Under the pieces are notes generated by a model. It saw only the letters and a program-made list of their open reading frames with translations, did no database searches and was not told the origin of the DNA. The translations under genes were made by a program, and so were the position numbers. DNA of 64,000 nt from Blasia pusilla. Lineage: Eukaryota; Marchantiophyta; Marchantiopsida; Blasiales. Shown one piece after another: positions 33,101 through 46,080 of this stretch. How positions within the stretch are numbered: the first letter of the stretch is position 1; each line of letters begins with the position of its first letter. The stretch lies in the NCBI GenBank assembly GCA_050084515.1, contig CM114271.1, positions 52,452,001 through 52,516,000 of the forward strand, read 5' to 3'.

Positions 33101-36100
33101 CGGTGAGGCTTTAATTTTACGGCCATCGTGAAAGTTATGCAAGTCTGACAATTTGATACTTCAGCCTGTCATGCCGGGATGCTTGTCAAAATTAGGTGTT
33201 GTTTGCAGTGAGGAACTGATCATCTTAGTTTCACCATGTCACTCTGTGTTTCCAGAAGGTGGCACTGCACAAAGCACTGAAGGAACTTCTGTAAATGAGG
33301 CTGCCAATAGTCAAACTGGGCTGGAACAGATATCTTTGTCGCCACCAGTGCAGGCTGGAGTGACTCTTGCTCCGAGTCTGTTATCAGAATCTTCAGTATC
33401 TACATCCAATCCAACGAATGATACATCTCAAACTGGAGTATCAGTTGGGCAGCCTACTCCACCTAGGCGGTTACCTACACCACAAGCTCTTGGGGCAATC
33501 GTACGACGTGTGCAAGAACTTCTCAGTGGACAGGCTGGCACTGCCCTTGTTGTACGTATTGGGATGTAGCATTGACAGAAATGGGTTCAATTTCGGTCAA
33601 AATTGAAAGACTGCAAGTTTTTTGTCATCTTTCAGAAATTTTTGTCATAGTAGGAGGTTAGTTCATTGTTGGATAGAAAATTCTATTTAATTTTTGCTAG
33701 GTCTTGCCTGGTCATCGCAATTCCAACAATATTTGCAATCTCAATCTTCTGACCAGTCCTTGGAGATGTGCTAATAAAAAATTTCTCAGAGAGCTTTTGT
33801 TGTCAATGCAAATTTCATTTTGGATTATTTGGTGCATTGAGATGATTCTAGAGATTCATCTTGTCATTGTCTCCATTGTCAGCGGCTAGCAACTCAGCTG
33901 GAGAATGAGCCAACTCTATTTGATGCCGCAGCACGTGGAGCAGTCCAAGCCACGGCAGTTCGAGATGGTCATATGATGCAGAACCTTGGTGCATTGCTTT
34001 TGGAGCTTGGTCGCACGACATTGGCACTGCGCATGGGACCATCTCCTGTAAGTGATGCTAGTTTTATATGTTCTTGCCTGTTGCCCATCCAAAGGACTCT
34101 GGGCTCTTGGATGTCATGAAACTGTCAGGATGATATTAGTTGGATGGAGATTTGGCTGTAGGCTTAGCTCCATAGATCTGGTTGATTGAGACAGAGAAGT
34201 ATGCAGCGAAAATTTATGTACAAGTTGTGGGCTTTCCTTTTGATGTCCAGACGGAATCTGTGGTGAATGCCGGACCTGCAGTTTTCATCTCTCCATCTGG
34301 ACCGAATCCAATGATAGTCCAGGTATGAATATCAACTGTGTAGTGTTGGTATCGAAGTCTTTCATCTGCTGCTTCTTGGGTTGGGGTAGTTATTTGCCTC
34401 TTTGTGGGGGGAGTGCTTACTTAGGGTCTATGCGTACTGCAGTCCCTACCTTTGCTGGCAGGTGTGGCGTTGGGTTCATTGCCTGTTGGAACTCCTCAGC
34501 CAAGTGGTGGTATTGTGGGTCCCACTGTAGGGCCCGGAAGTATTAACATTCATATCCATACCAGTGACCTAAGGCTTCCTTCTTCTGCTCCCTCTCCTCC
34601 TCCTCCTCCTCCTCCTCCTCCTCCTTTCCCTTCCTCCCCTCAGCGGCCACCTCCTCGAGCGGTTGTTGGTGCATCTTCTGGAGCTCCAACTCTCACTGTG
34701 AGACAACTTATGGAGCGTGCGGAGACTGGAAATCCTGAGCATGGGCTCACTATGCGACAAATCATTGAACGAGCAGAAGCTGTAAATGGAGTTCAACCTG
34801 GGGTGAATTCTGAGTTGAACCCTCATCCTGCATTGGGAGGTGCAGTTCAAGGTGCTATTATGACCTTCAATGAAAATGGTGCTATGAGAGTGGTGCCTGT
34901 GAGGACTCGTACTGCTGCAGTTCCAATTGGCAGTTATCCTGGTGGAAGCAATGATAGCAGTGCAACGGCACTGCTTGCCAGGTTTCAACAACAACCAGAG
35001 TCTCTACAACACAGACCACCTCCACCGTTAGGATCTGCAGGTATCACTCCAGGATCTACCTCCGGAGAAGAGCCTCCTTCCTCTGTTCGTGCTCCTGCTT
35101 TGGAGGCCCAAGTACAAATCCAGTCATGGGGTCCTTTCATACAAGCGTTAGATGCAGGACTCTCACATCCAGCATTATACACAACACCAGCTGGTGAAGT
35201 GGCTGCACCAGGGGCCCACAGTGGTGCCACAGGCGGCCAAACAGGTACAGATCTGGATTTACATCATGGTAGGTGTAATGTGCTTGGTCCCACAATCAAG
35301 AATCACGTTTTTCACTATTAAATTGGCTGAGGCATCAGTGGTTTATGTGCAGGGACAAATGTTGAAGGTGCTACACTTACACAAGGACAATCTGGATCTG
35401 TGCCACCCAATGTGGAGTCAAATTTACCAGTGGAAAATCAAAGAGAGGGAAATGGTGACTTGAGTAGGCAGCCTGCTCATAGCGTGAGTCAGGGTCCGGG
35501 TGTCTCTCAACGTGATGTCTATCAGATTGTTGATTCTTTGGGGCCTCTACTAGAGCAGTTAGCTACAGCCTTCCATCAAGCTCGGTCGCCACCATCTGAT
35601 GGACCACATCCTGACCAGGTGCCTTTATGCTTTGATTAAAAAATGGTTTGAGATCTTCAATGCATGCACATTCACTAAAGGAATATGTGGTGTGAACATT
35701 TATTGATCTGGAAATGGTGGTCTTGACAGTCAAATGAACAGCCTTCTGTTCCTCAGCCCAGAATGGGGAATGACACCAGTAATGCAAGGGTTTCATCATC
35801 CTTGGAGTCAGAAAGCCAAGCTAATCTGCCTCCTGAGCAAGGAAGTGACCCAACTCTAACTTCAGACCATCCGCAACATTCTGGATCTGTATCAGATGGA
35901 AAGTCTGATGGCAAATCAGAAGGGCATGTTCCAATGGAAGCTACATTAGGTTTTCAACATGCTCCTCTGACCTCGACCAGTACTCCATCCACCAGTGACA
36001 GATTACCTGATGAGGGGAGATCTTCCAACACCATGGACCTTCAAGATCAAGAAGTGATGGATACACAGGACAGAAGTGAAGACAAGTCTGGTAATCCTCC

Positions 36101-38689
36101 GCTTGGTCTAGGCCTTGGAGGTCTCCAACCACTTCCTATGAGGGTAAGGTTTGTGGCCTGTGTGGTCAAATGTTACTCCATGAAGGAAGGTGTTTTCAAG
36201 GTTCTTACATATCTAGTTCACTTAACTGGTTGGTATCGATGGTCTAATAATTGGTTGGTGCTTCTGGAAGCCTGAAGAGAGTACTCTGTGTGAGTTGTGT
36301 CAGTTTTGCTATCCAAGAGGGTGACACTATGATTTAAAAGAAGAACTAGAATGTCGATGGCATTCAGAAAGATTTTCAAAACGAAAGAGCCTCAAAGGTT
36401 TTTAGCATGAGAGGGAATATTATGGAACCCAAATGCTTATTTGAATCTGAATTGTCCCTGAAATCTTAAGAATTACAACAGTCGACAGATTACAGAGTGT
36501 AGACTTTTGAAGGACTTCATGTGCAAGCTAAAATAGTAATAACTTGTGTGACTTGAGGGAGGGTTAGGATTGTTAATCAACAACATTAACTCTTCTTTTC
36601 TTCAAGGATTGCTAAAGTCTAGCTGAAATGTCTGTGAAATTGAATGCCATCATGATATATGTGCCTTCATATTAAATTGGGAAGTTCTGAGTCAGTTTGC
36701 AATCATTTGGAAATCCAGTTATCATCAACAAATTTCCTCAAACTAAGATAAATATTTTATGCAGGCACGGAGGCGAGGACAAGGGCATCATCGACAACCT
36801 CAACCTAGTGATGTCAGTGAAGCTGGTGGCACAGGTAGTGGCGTGTCTGTTTCCCGAGGTAATGAGCAAGCAATGGCACCAACAGCAGCTCGAAACCTCC
36901 TCCAAAGTCTTGCGTCACGCATGGACAGACCTAGTACCATGCCTGATGGCAATAGCATGGAGCAGTCCTTGGGACAATTAACACAAAGTCTAATGCCACT
37001 ACTTGGCAGTATGGGAAGCTCTCAGAATGAGGATGCAAGTATTGATTTTGGGGATATTATGGGTCAGCTAATGTCGAGGGCGAGTGATGGAAACTCTGGC
37101 CAACAGGGCTTCCCAGCGAGCATGTTGAGGGGCATGATGGGGCAAATCGTCCAGAGTCCACTTATGGAAAATCTTGTACAACAAGTCATGACTAGCACTC
37201 GCACAGATGAGACACAGAACTCGGAACAGGCTCTCACGGGGCTTGGAAGTCAAAGCCATGGGGGAATTGACTTTGGGAGTATCATGCAGCAAATGCTACC
37301 TGTTGTCTCTCAGATCCTTGGTGGTAGACCAACCCCTGGCACAGGTCAACAGGGTCCCAGCAGTGCTAATGCAATGAATCACAATGATGAAGGCGCACCA
37401 AGAGATAGTCCAGGCCAAACCAATGATTCTGGGAGATGGAGAGAAACTCTTAGTGAGGTTTGTAAGATCTAAAGTCCTGCTACTGACTAAAATTTGTCTA
37501 GCTTAATGAAAATGTTTGCCGGTGGAGGTTTAGGAGGCATGGTAGTAGTCATAACCTATGCTTATATTTGTATGTCACCATGGTGCAGATTATCGAAGTT
37601 TCTATTTTAATTTTCGTTACAAAAAATGTACTAGGTTTATAAGTTGGAAGACATGAGATAATGTTTTTTGATGTCTTATTCTCAGTGGATGAGTTTATTC
37701 TATAATTTCAATTTACTCCAGTGCGTAGTTGAGTGTTCGTCTATTTTTAAAAATATTTTATCTGAGAGTTCGACTGACGTTTGCAGGAGGAGGCAGCACT
37801 TTGGAGTGAGACTATTTCAGCTGATGTAGAGCAGCAGCAGTCCTTAGCACCACAAAGACCTTTTAGTGATGTGTATGCAAGGGGTGGTCCTGTTGCAAAA
37901 CGGCAGAAGGTTGTCGCTTTGGCTTAACTGTATGGTTTTTGAGTGTTGGGCCTGACAAGTTAAATATCTATCTGACATCAGAAATTGCTTGGGCAGTTGG
38001 ATGAGACAAGCAGACTTGGAGGGAACAGCTGAGAATGTTATGTTTTATGAGTAGTTTCTCATGAGGTTATGCCATGACAGAGAAGTTAAATATCTATTGG
38101 ACATCATAAATGACTTCAGCTGTTTGATGAGACAGACAGACTTGGAGGGAACAGCGGAGAAGCTTCAGAATGGAGGCACTCCTGAGGACGTCTTACGGAG
38201 TGTAGCAGAAAATGCAGCAGTGCAGTTTGTTGGAAGTAATGGATCAACTCGTGGAGAGGCCTCTCAATTGGCTCAACATTTGGCAGCAATAGATGGAATT
38301 TCAGATGTGAGTAAACTTTGTCATTAATTCCCTGTTGATGAAGTATTCTCTTGCAAATGTATGTCGTACCCATGCAGGGGTCTTCTTTTTCTGGAGAGGA
38401 GGTTGTAACTATCATGAAGATGAACCCTACTTTGTTGTGTCAAGCTAGTGGAGGAAATGGCTGGAAAAGTTAGGTAGCATGTGTGCTGTGGTAGTTATCT
38501 TTAGTTTCTGTATGGGTATGGTGATGGATGTATCCATCCTGCGTCTGGCAGGCATACATGGCTGTGCTGTTCCATGACCTTGCTGCACGGGTGGCAGCAG
38601 ACCCCGATTTTGGCGATGGCTCCCAATTCCCAAATGCAACCCGAGTCTTCCAACAGCAGAAGACGACCCAGGAGGCAGATGGAGGATGA
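30102..38689 (+). CDS. BAG6/Scythe-like large proline-rich ubiquitin-domain protein
   Basis: Seventeen exons: 30102-30221, 30545-30662, 31082-31150, 31557-31705, 32225-32311, 32578-32811, 33033-33102, 33256-33551, 33883-34047, 34251-34322, 34443-35244, 35353-35618, 35730-36143, 36765-37457, 37787-37909, 38136-38306, 38552-38689. All junctions are GT-AG and stay in frame, giving about 1,328 residues. Residues about 22-96 form a ubiquitin-like domain (VEIKIKTLDAQSYTLRVDKD ... ESQRLICRGKVLKDDQVLSAY ... GHTLHLVARQP). The rest is Pro/Gln/Ser-rich and mostly disordered, with a helical segment MQNLGALLLELGRTTLALRMG in exon 9, a run of ten prolines near residue 508, and a C-terminal AYMAVLFHDLAARVAADP block. 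The family acts in quality control of tail-anchored and misfolded proteins through the proteasome. The start is supported by the immediate UBL. The acceptor of exon 16 is the least certain. Confidence 0.82.
37955..38161 (+). repeat. tandem duplication spanning intron 15/exon 16 of the BAG6-like gene
   Basis: The stretch at about 37960-38036 (GTTAAATATCTATCTGACATC ... GACTTGGAGGGAACAGC) is repeated at about 38085-38161 with a few changes. The second copy is used as the exon start in my model because it leads into the open coding sequence; the first copy runs into stops. Confidence 0.75.
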
Positions 38690-39257
38690 CAGTGATTGGT
38701 TGCGGTTATCGTGAATGGCAGATTAACACTTCCAATGTGGGCGGAAGATTCAAATGTGGCACTAGGGTTTGAGGGTTTGTTTGATGTTCATGTCCTCAAG
38801 ATTCTCAGGTCATGTTTTTTGTATCAACAGTTTCCAGTGGGACATGTCCTTGGACCATCAGTCCTTTGCCAGTAGGAGCAGATCCCTTGCCACACTAGTT
38901 TACTTCTCTGTGCAATGTGTCAAGTGCATGTGCTATTTGTTCGGGGGCTCAAGGAGGTGCATCAATCATTATGTCAGCCATTAGATCAGATCAGAACCTT
39001 GAGCTAGTCATTCTGCTTATTGCTGTTAGATGGCATGGGCACTTATTCTGGAGTAGTTTTAAAGCACGCAACCAAGTACAGCAAATTACTTTGATGCTTT
39101 GCTCGGGACACGTAGATTTCAGAGGTATTGTGAGGTTGGCATGGGTAGGGGTGCTTTATTTCATAGCTCAACACTCCAGAGAAGCTGAATGTGTCATTTT
39201 GGCAACTCTTGATAAAAAGGTCCGTCATGGGTTTGTTGCTGCTTAGATTGCGCATCA

Positions 39258-39263
39258 AATAAA
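39258..39263 (+). terminator. candidate polyadenylation signal of the BAG6-like gene
   Basis: AATAAA lies about 570 bp after the stop codon. It is the first perfect signal noticed downstream. Confidence 0.4.
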
Positions 39264-40139
39264 GATTTGAATTGAGAGCACAACCTCAGGTATCGAAGAG
39301 AGTTTATTGGATTAAGTATTCAAATTGCTGGTATAAATGGAAGGCTTTAAAAATTCAAGCAGGCAAATAATGCAAAATTATGGGATCTTATTGGTCGTTC
39401 TGTCATTGTTTTTTCTTAATATTTACCGCAAGGAGAACTTGACTTTCAGTCATTGGTGCCTTAACATACATCGGATGTACCTACTCTCATGTTAACACAT
39501 GAAAAGTGGAGTAGGAAACGATCCACTTGACTTTCATGCCTTACCATGCCTGGGCAATTCAGATGGAGGCTTCAAGCTCATTGGAGCCCGTCTGATGCAT
39601 CGGTCCAATGTTCTCTGGCATGCCTCTTTTATAGGGAAAGAATTATAACTTCTGATTGTTAGAGTCGACTTTTGGCAGACTTTGATATCTTGGCCGTCTG
39701 GACTGTGAGTAGTGAGTAAAACCCTTTCAGCTTTCCATTCCCTAATTGTAGACCTTCAAATTCGGATCGCAACCAAGATCTGAAAGTTTTTAAATCTTGA
39801 GAACGTGAAGGAATTGCGAGCTTCAAAGGGTTTCCACGGATTTGAAATAGGTAGACACTTTGGTGTAGGGGTTTATTTATTTATTGTTACCATTATACTC
39901 AAAAGATTATCAAATGTGGATTGTTATGTGGAATGCAAGTAACAGCAAGGATGAATCGTCATCTAGTCTGCAATTTTGATAAAATATGTTGTCCAATTTT
40001 TAAAATAATCTACTGGATAGCAACGGTAGATTTGTATCTAAATCTATGGGATGAAATATCTACCATCTATTTCTTCAGGATGTAAAGACAAATTATCATT
40101 TCATTGTGTAGTATTTTCTCACAAGTAGAAGAGAGGAAT
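39264..40139. other. intergenic, nothing identified
   Basis: AT-rich sequence with no gene or repeat that I recognise. Confidence 0.4.
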
Positions 40140-41100
40140 ATAGCCACAATGCTAAGAAAGATTCATCTTTCACAAGGCAAGAATGCATTTGGATCCAAAT
40201 GAGTGTTTAAGGTCACAACAAGATGGCAATGTAGCAAATTGAAGGCTAGGTTAGTAACATATTATTGTTCATAATAAGATGGCTTGGGCTATAATGAGGC
40301 ATTCAATCTTGTTGCTAAGATGGTGGTAATCAGAATTGTCTAAGCATGGGCGACTGGAAAAGGAGAAAGTATGCTTTAGATAGATGCCAAAAATGTATTT
40401 ATGAGGATATTTAGAGGAATAAGTCTATGTAGTCCAACCCCCCTTAATATGAGCATAAAGATTATCCTTCTCTTCTACACAAACTAAGGAAGGTTCTTTA
40501 TGGACTCAAACCAGTGTGCCGTCCATTGCAAGGGCTAGGGAGAAAGTAATTATCAAAGATGTGTGTAAGACAGGTGGATAGGTTAGATGGAAAGAAAAAA
40601 GAAGAAGGAGAACTTGAGAGGCCCGTAACAAGCTTCAAAATCTTAGTATGGTAAGATAAAAAAAAGTTGGTAAAGACCTTTGGATCTAGGGCTTGTAGTT
40701 GGGAATCCTCAATCTCTTTATGAAGAGTGTAAAGATATGTTTTTTATTATCATTGATGTTGATTATACTCATGACGATAGAACTATGACAAGTAGTAGTG
40801 TAGTAACAAGCAATTGATCTAGAAGATCAAAATATAGTTGCAAGCAAAGTTTGAGTTGAAAGACTTGGGAAACCTCAAAAACTTTCTTGCCGTATATTTC
40901 ATCAAGGTTGGAGATGATACATGGCTCTATCTCCGTAAATATGTGCTTGACAAGATTTTTGAGTTCACTATGATATTATGGAGGTTAATCTCGGCGTCAG
41001 TGCACTAGAGAGTGAAGCTTAGAGGATAGGATCATGAGAATGAGGAGGTAAGTAGTCTCAATATGTTGAAAGCGTGATCTATTTGACTATCACAAGGCCC
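40140..41100 (+). pseudogene. Ty1/copia reverse transcriptase remnant
   Basis: Starts with a FGSKWVFKV-like block (about 40185), then LKARLVT, YNEAFNLVAKMVVIRIV, AWATGKGESML, DAKNVFM, a decayed LYGL-type segment (about 40480-40510), then after unrelated bases a IDVDYTHD block near 40755 and LKDLGNLKNFLAVYFIKVGDDTWLYLRKYVLDKI (about 40855-40955). This is the copia RT order. Stops and an insertion or loss in the middle, with the YVDD region damaged, make it inactive. It differs from the copia element at 42740-48480. Confidence 0.75.
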
Positions 41101-41670
41101 AATCTAAGTGACGAGGTTAGGTTTAGTTAGATGATTATAAAACCATTTTGAAAACCCTAATTTGAAGTACTGAGGTATATCTGAAGGTATGGAAAGTTCA
41201 AATATGAAGTTGAAAATTTTTACTTATCCACTAACCATTTGGACTTGCCTAATTATACTAATGCATATTTTGTAGAGATGACCTTTTGATTAAAGATCCA
41301 CTTTTGAGTATAGTGTTGTAGTAAGTAGGGAAATTTTGAGGGCTTTCTCAATCGATTCAACGATTTTGGTCCTCATTGCTTAGAATGATGCCAAAGGTTG
41401 GTATGGCCCTCTTGTAGAGCTCGTCAAGAGCTTCCAGAAGATGGACAAACAGAGTGGTTTCTAGGGTCTTCCAGATCGACTTAGAAATCTAGGTCGTCAA
41501 CGGTCATAACTACATTAAAACCTAATTCTAATAATCTTGTAGAGCTTGTAAAGAGCTTTCAAACGCATCCAAATTCGTTTGATTTTGATATTCTGAGCTA
41601 TTGCAATAGAAATTTCAATATAGAAAAATGTAATTAATGAAGGAAAGTTGTGTAGTTTGCTCTCTACAAG
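41101..41670. other. spacer with short internal repeat
   Basis: No gene. CTTGTAGAGCTCGTCAAGAG near 41410 recurs in altered form near 41535, reminiscent of LTR-family untranslated sequence. The last five bases (ACAAG) are one half of the solo-LTR target duplication. Confidence 0.4.
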
Positions 41671-42669
41671 TGTCGCGCCCCTACTCTCCTTGAACATCAA
41701 TCTTTAGTGTTGCGGAAGCGTACGTTCAGTAGGACATGATCTCATCGCCAATCTGCACCCAAACACGCACTCTCCTTAGTCGGGTCCGGGCCAACCAGCG
41801 TTCCAACCCAGCGAGTTCTCAACTCGGCGTCTCATTAAGCTCAACCTTCCTTAGTTCCTAGTTTCCAAAACATGGCAAGTCCTTCAAGACTTGTAACAGA
41901 CTTCCTGGTTAGTCCAGGGATCTGAATCGGCACTTGCGCGCCTAGCGATCCCAACTGTTCAACGGACCTCGTGTGAGTTCCAAACCGAGACCCAAGTAAT
42001 TGAGTCGCGGGGTGAAATCTAAGAGGGATGTCTAAAATCGCCTCAATAGACTTGGTGCAGGTTTTCTAACCCAACCCCCAACTGGCGTTCTGTTCCATGC
42101 CCTTGAGCCGCCCCGTGGCGCCCAAAGTGGGGTTCGAGTTCCGAGCACTCTCGGAGACCTTCCCCCTTACTAGTACTTCTGGGTTTCTCCAATAACCCCC
42201 CTTTGGAAAAGGAGGGTCGGGCCCTTCATTGTGGCCCTCAACCTAACTCTACTTACAGTCGTTTCCGGTTTGTTTCTCAGCTGCTCCTTATGCGTTTGCA
42301 GAGATCTTTAGTGCGTTTGAACCGTCTTTTCATAAGCCTTCCAACGCACTCTTATATAACCCAAACGCATCTTGGCGCTAAGAGTTATGGCCATAAATAC
42401 AGTCGGAAACTCTCAAACGCTAGTGGCGTTCCAAATCCGGATTCTTCCTTCGGCAATCCACTTCCTAGACTCAACTTCTTTCAAGTCTTGTTCCGCGTTT
42501 GGTCCAGGTTTCTCGGTCGCGACCACAACATCTGTAACGCGAAGCCTCGCTCGCGTCTCGTCTCTTGTCTCCTCTTCGAGACTACTCCAACGTGCAAACC
42601 ATCTTAGTGTGAGCCCGCTAATGTTTCGATGTTCCGCTTGGCACTCTTTTGGTCATGAGGGTCGCGACA
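41671..42669 (+). repeat. solo LTR (family R, copy 3) with perfect target-site duplication
   Basis: A 999-bp element begins TGTCGCG and ends CGCGACA, perfect 7-bp inverted termini. The flanking 5 bp are ACAAG at 41666-41670 and ACAAG at 42670-42674. It has no coding region and matches the copies at 20050-20930, 20939-21560 (inverted) and 49457-50435. It keeps many CpG sites, so it is the youngest copy here. The structure is that left by recombination between the two LTRs of an element. Confidence 0.9.
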
Positions 42670-42739
42670 ACAAGCCAATTTCGAATAAGCCTTCCATTTA
42701 ATCGGTCAATTTTTTTCCAAATTTCAAGTCAAATTTTGT

Positions 42740-43680
42740 CTATGAGTGATCTATGCTTCAATTGGAGCAATGGAGAGTATGGAATTACAATTTGTGAATA
42801 AAAATTGTTCATAATGGAATATTTCTCAATAAAATTCAAAGGTGAGAAGTTAGATAAATAAATTTATTATTTATGAAATTTCGTATGAAACAAAATTTCA
42901 TGGGTAAAGAACTATTGGAGCTTGTTGCACGTGATAAGGCTAAACTAGAATATGACTCAGCAAACTTGAATATTTATGTTTGGTACAAACGCGCAAGATA
43001 AGTAATCCCCTACATTTCAATAACGATCTGTTTGCCATTGATTGGTCAAATTGAAGATGTTGATTCTCTAGAGGAGATGTGGAGATATGAGATGCCTTAG
43101 AGAAGTTGTTTCAAACATGTACAAAGGCCAAAAAGCTTCAATTGAAATAATAATTGAATGAAGTGAGGAAAGGATCGCAAAGCCTCAAGGAATATGTATT
43201 GGGTATTGGATATATTATTCATTAGTTGAATAAGATTGGAATGACTTTAGAATATGATGATGTGATTTTGTTCATTCTTCAAGGCCTTCTAAAAGTTTAT
43301 AATTCTTTTGAGACCTCTATCTATGTGAGAGAGAAGTATCCAACCTTTCTAGAATTAATCCCATTCTTAATTAGAGAGGAGATGCGCCTAGTAGATAATA
43401 GTAGCACGTTTAGTATGCAAGGGAGTGCCCTATTTACAAGTAATGGATCATTCGGAGGTAAAGGTCATGGTAGAAGCTTCTATGGTTGTGGTGGATATCA
43501 AACAGATAGAGGGAGAGACACTCAACATAACTTCATTGAGTCTATTTTGAATTATTACGAGATACAATCACAAGGTGGTAATGGAGGAAACCGTTCACAT
43601 CAAGGTCAGCAACAAGAGATCGTTGGATCTTGCAATTACTTTGGCGTGAAGGTTCACTAAGTAATGGATCATTCGGAGGT
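42740..43680 (+). pseudogene. gag: copia gag remnant with partial zinc knuckle
   Basis: Shows the UBN2-type gag pattern: LEYDDVILFILQGLLKVYNSFETSI, then REKYPTFLELIPFLIREEMRL in 43226-43660, with the upstream part in broken frames. A CNYFGVKVH segment just before the stop (about 43632-43658) is a decayed CX2CX4H knuckle. Confidence 0.8.
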
Positions 43681-43764
43681 AGATATGAGAATGAGAGCCT
43701 TGCAATAATAAAATGATATGGAGTAAGAACACCGAGACTCATGAACTAAGCATCTCTTGGTTAT

Positions 43765-44088
43765 GATTATATAGGAGATTGGTATATTGACTTTGATGCG
43801 TCATATTACATGACCTTATAAACCAAATGGTTTAGTAGTATGGAGCCTATGAAAGATCCTAACATAGTGGTGAGAGGAGACGATAAGCAATATGATGTCA
43901 TGTATACCGATAAAATTCCAATAGCATCAAATGGTTTTATTGCTCTTGGAAATGTTCTCTATGTTCCTACCATTGGAAGAGATTTTATCTCTCTAGGAAA
44001 AATAGTAGAACAGGATTATCATATCTTTATTGAAACAATGAATGACCAAACTATAATAGCCAACGAACAAGATCTTGCAAAATATTGA
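43765..44088 (+). pseudogene. copia protease remnant
   Basis: Reads WYIDFDASYYMT where WxxDSGAS is expected, so the active-site motif is altered. It continues to LGNVLYVPTIGRDFISLGKIVEQ (within 43840-44088), typical of copia protease. Confidence 0.75.
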
Positions 44089-44089
44089 A

Positions 44090-45060
44090 ATTAAATGTCT
44101 CTTTTCGAGAGATTCAAACTACAATGTATAGTTAAACTACCCAATAAGTCATAGATTTCAATATAGGGCATAAGAGAATTGTGCATATGAATCTTCAAAC
44201 ATTGACGAGTGTTACAAAATCTAATCTTTTAATAGGACTTCTAAATTATCGGATCTTACTATATTAAAGATATGCCCTACTTGCGAATTTGGAAAATAAG
44301 CTAGATTTACATTTCCAAAGCAAGGGAAAAGAACATTTAAGATATTGGAGTTGATTCATAGTGATGTGTAGATGATATCACAATAGAGGCTTAGTGGTTG
44401 TCAATACTTTGTTTTATTTATTGAAAATTTCTCTAGGTATGTTTGGGTGTAAGTTTTTGAAAGCCAAGTTAGAGGTAGTCTTGATGTTTCAAATATTCAG
44501 AATTAATTAAAGTAGAGAAGCAAAAGGGGCAACGTATTCTTAAATTGTGTTGTGATGGGGATGAAGAGTATCTTTCAATAGAGTTTCATGACTACTTTTG
44601 TAGAAATGGCATCCAATGATAAGTCACTTGCGATTATATTAAAAAAAAGGAAAGGCTAAGCCAAAGAATCGACATATTTTTCAGACGGCACGTGCTATAC
44701 TAAATGAGAAGAACATGCCTAAAGTGTATTGGGCAGAGGTTGTAATGTACACACTCTTATTAATCAACTAAGCTCCAACAACAAGAGTTAATGATAAGAC
44801 TCCATTTGAAATCTTCAAGGAAGTAAAGCTAATTTTTCATTCCTGAAAGTTTTGGGCTGTGTTTGTTATGCTTATGTTCCTCCTAAAAGACGTAAAAAAT
44901 TAGATCCCAAAATCTGAGAGATGAATCTTCATGGTCTATGTTGATCAAAATAAGGGATATAAGTACTAAAATATTCCATCCTCTAGGCAATTTATTATGA
45001 GTCATAATGTTATTTTTTAAGAGATGGAGTCGTGGTATGCTTCATTTGAGCCTATTACAC
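44090..45060 (+). pseudogene. copia integrase remnant
   Basis: Fragments of the zinc domain (CPTCEFGK-like, about 44275), core (LIHSDV near 44350, CDGDEEYLS near 44548), and MLNEKNMPKVYWAEVV-like sequence near 44697 can be read across many stops. Ends with an EMESWYASFEP block near 45023. Confidence 0.7.
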
Positions 45061-45399
45061 TTCTAAACATGTTTGTTGAGGGGGAGAATATGACTTTAAA
45101 CTAATAGATATTGCCTATAAATTCCCCAAGTACTAGTGCATGGTTAGGAGATATCTCTGACTCTTTAGTTAAATCTGTCAATCCAAGGTGAGAAAGAGTA
45201 GGTATTCAGTCTGTTGATATCGATACCAGTCAAAGATCAAGTCAAATGTTAGAGGCATCTACTTGATGTACAAAGTTGAACAACAACTTTGTAGGTCAAG
45301 TTGAGTTACACATTATGTTCATAGATTCATAAATAAAGGATTCCTTGCAACAATTCATGCATATATGATGGATGCCCTTCAAGAATATGAACCAAGTTT

Positions 45400-46080
45400 T
45401 TTTTAAGAAGCTACATGTAAGGTCGAATGGATTGAAGCCATGGAGTAAGAGCTTGCTGAATTAAGACATCAACAGACTCGCAAGCTGGTTGATATACCTT
45501 TCGATAATGAAGCTATTGATTGTAGATAGATTCATAAAGTCAAGCACAATCAAGATGCTATAGTGAACACATACAAAGCCAAATTGGTAGCCAAGGGCTA
45601 TGCAAAATAATATGGCATCGATTATAAGAGATATTTAGCCTCGTTACAAATATGACGTTAACGAGAACAATGGCTACAATTCCAATGAGTAAGAAGTGGA
45701 GACTACATCTCGTGGACGTTAAGAATGCCTTTTTGAATGGAGATATGCATGAGGAAGTATACATGGCTCTACCACTTGGGTATGAGCATCCAGAGTTTCC
45801 ATTGCGCGTATATAGGTTAAAGAAAATTGTATATGTCGAGTATATGGGCTCTAGCAAGTTTCAAGAGCTTAGTATGGAAAAATGATATACGTTATACAAG
45901 AGCTTGGCTTAAGGGTTTATGATTATGATTCCTCGCTATATGTCTTGAGACGACAAGGCCACACGATTATCATTATGTTGTATGTTGATGATCTCTTGAT
46001 TATTAGGAATATTGAGGATATGGTACATCAAATCAAGCAAAAATTAGAGGCAAAATTTGAAATTAAGGACTAAGGAGAAC
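45400..46080 (+). pseudogene. pol: copia reverse transcriptase remnant with YVDD
   Basis: WIEAMEQELAEL-like start near 45430, TYKAKLVAKGYAK near 45570, then 45652-45885 with VDVKNAFLNGDMHEEVYMALPLGYEHPEF, and 45882-46073 with YDYDSSLYVLR and LYVDDLLII, the intact catalytic box. A one-base shift breaks the frame near 45640, and stops lie elsewhere. Confidence 0.85.

Noticed and set aside
34569-34994. Minus-strand Arg-rich open frame opposite the proline run
   Set aside because: Shadow of exon 11 of the BAG6-like gene (CCT repeats read as AGG).
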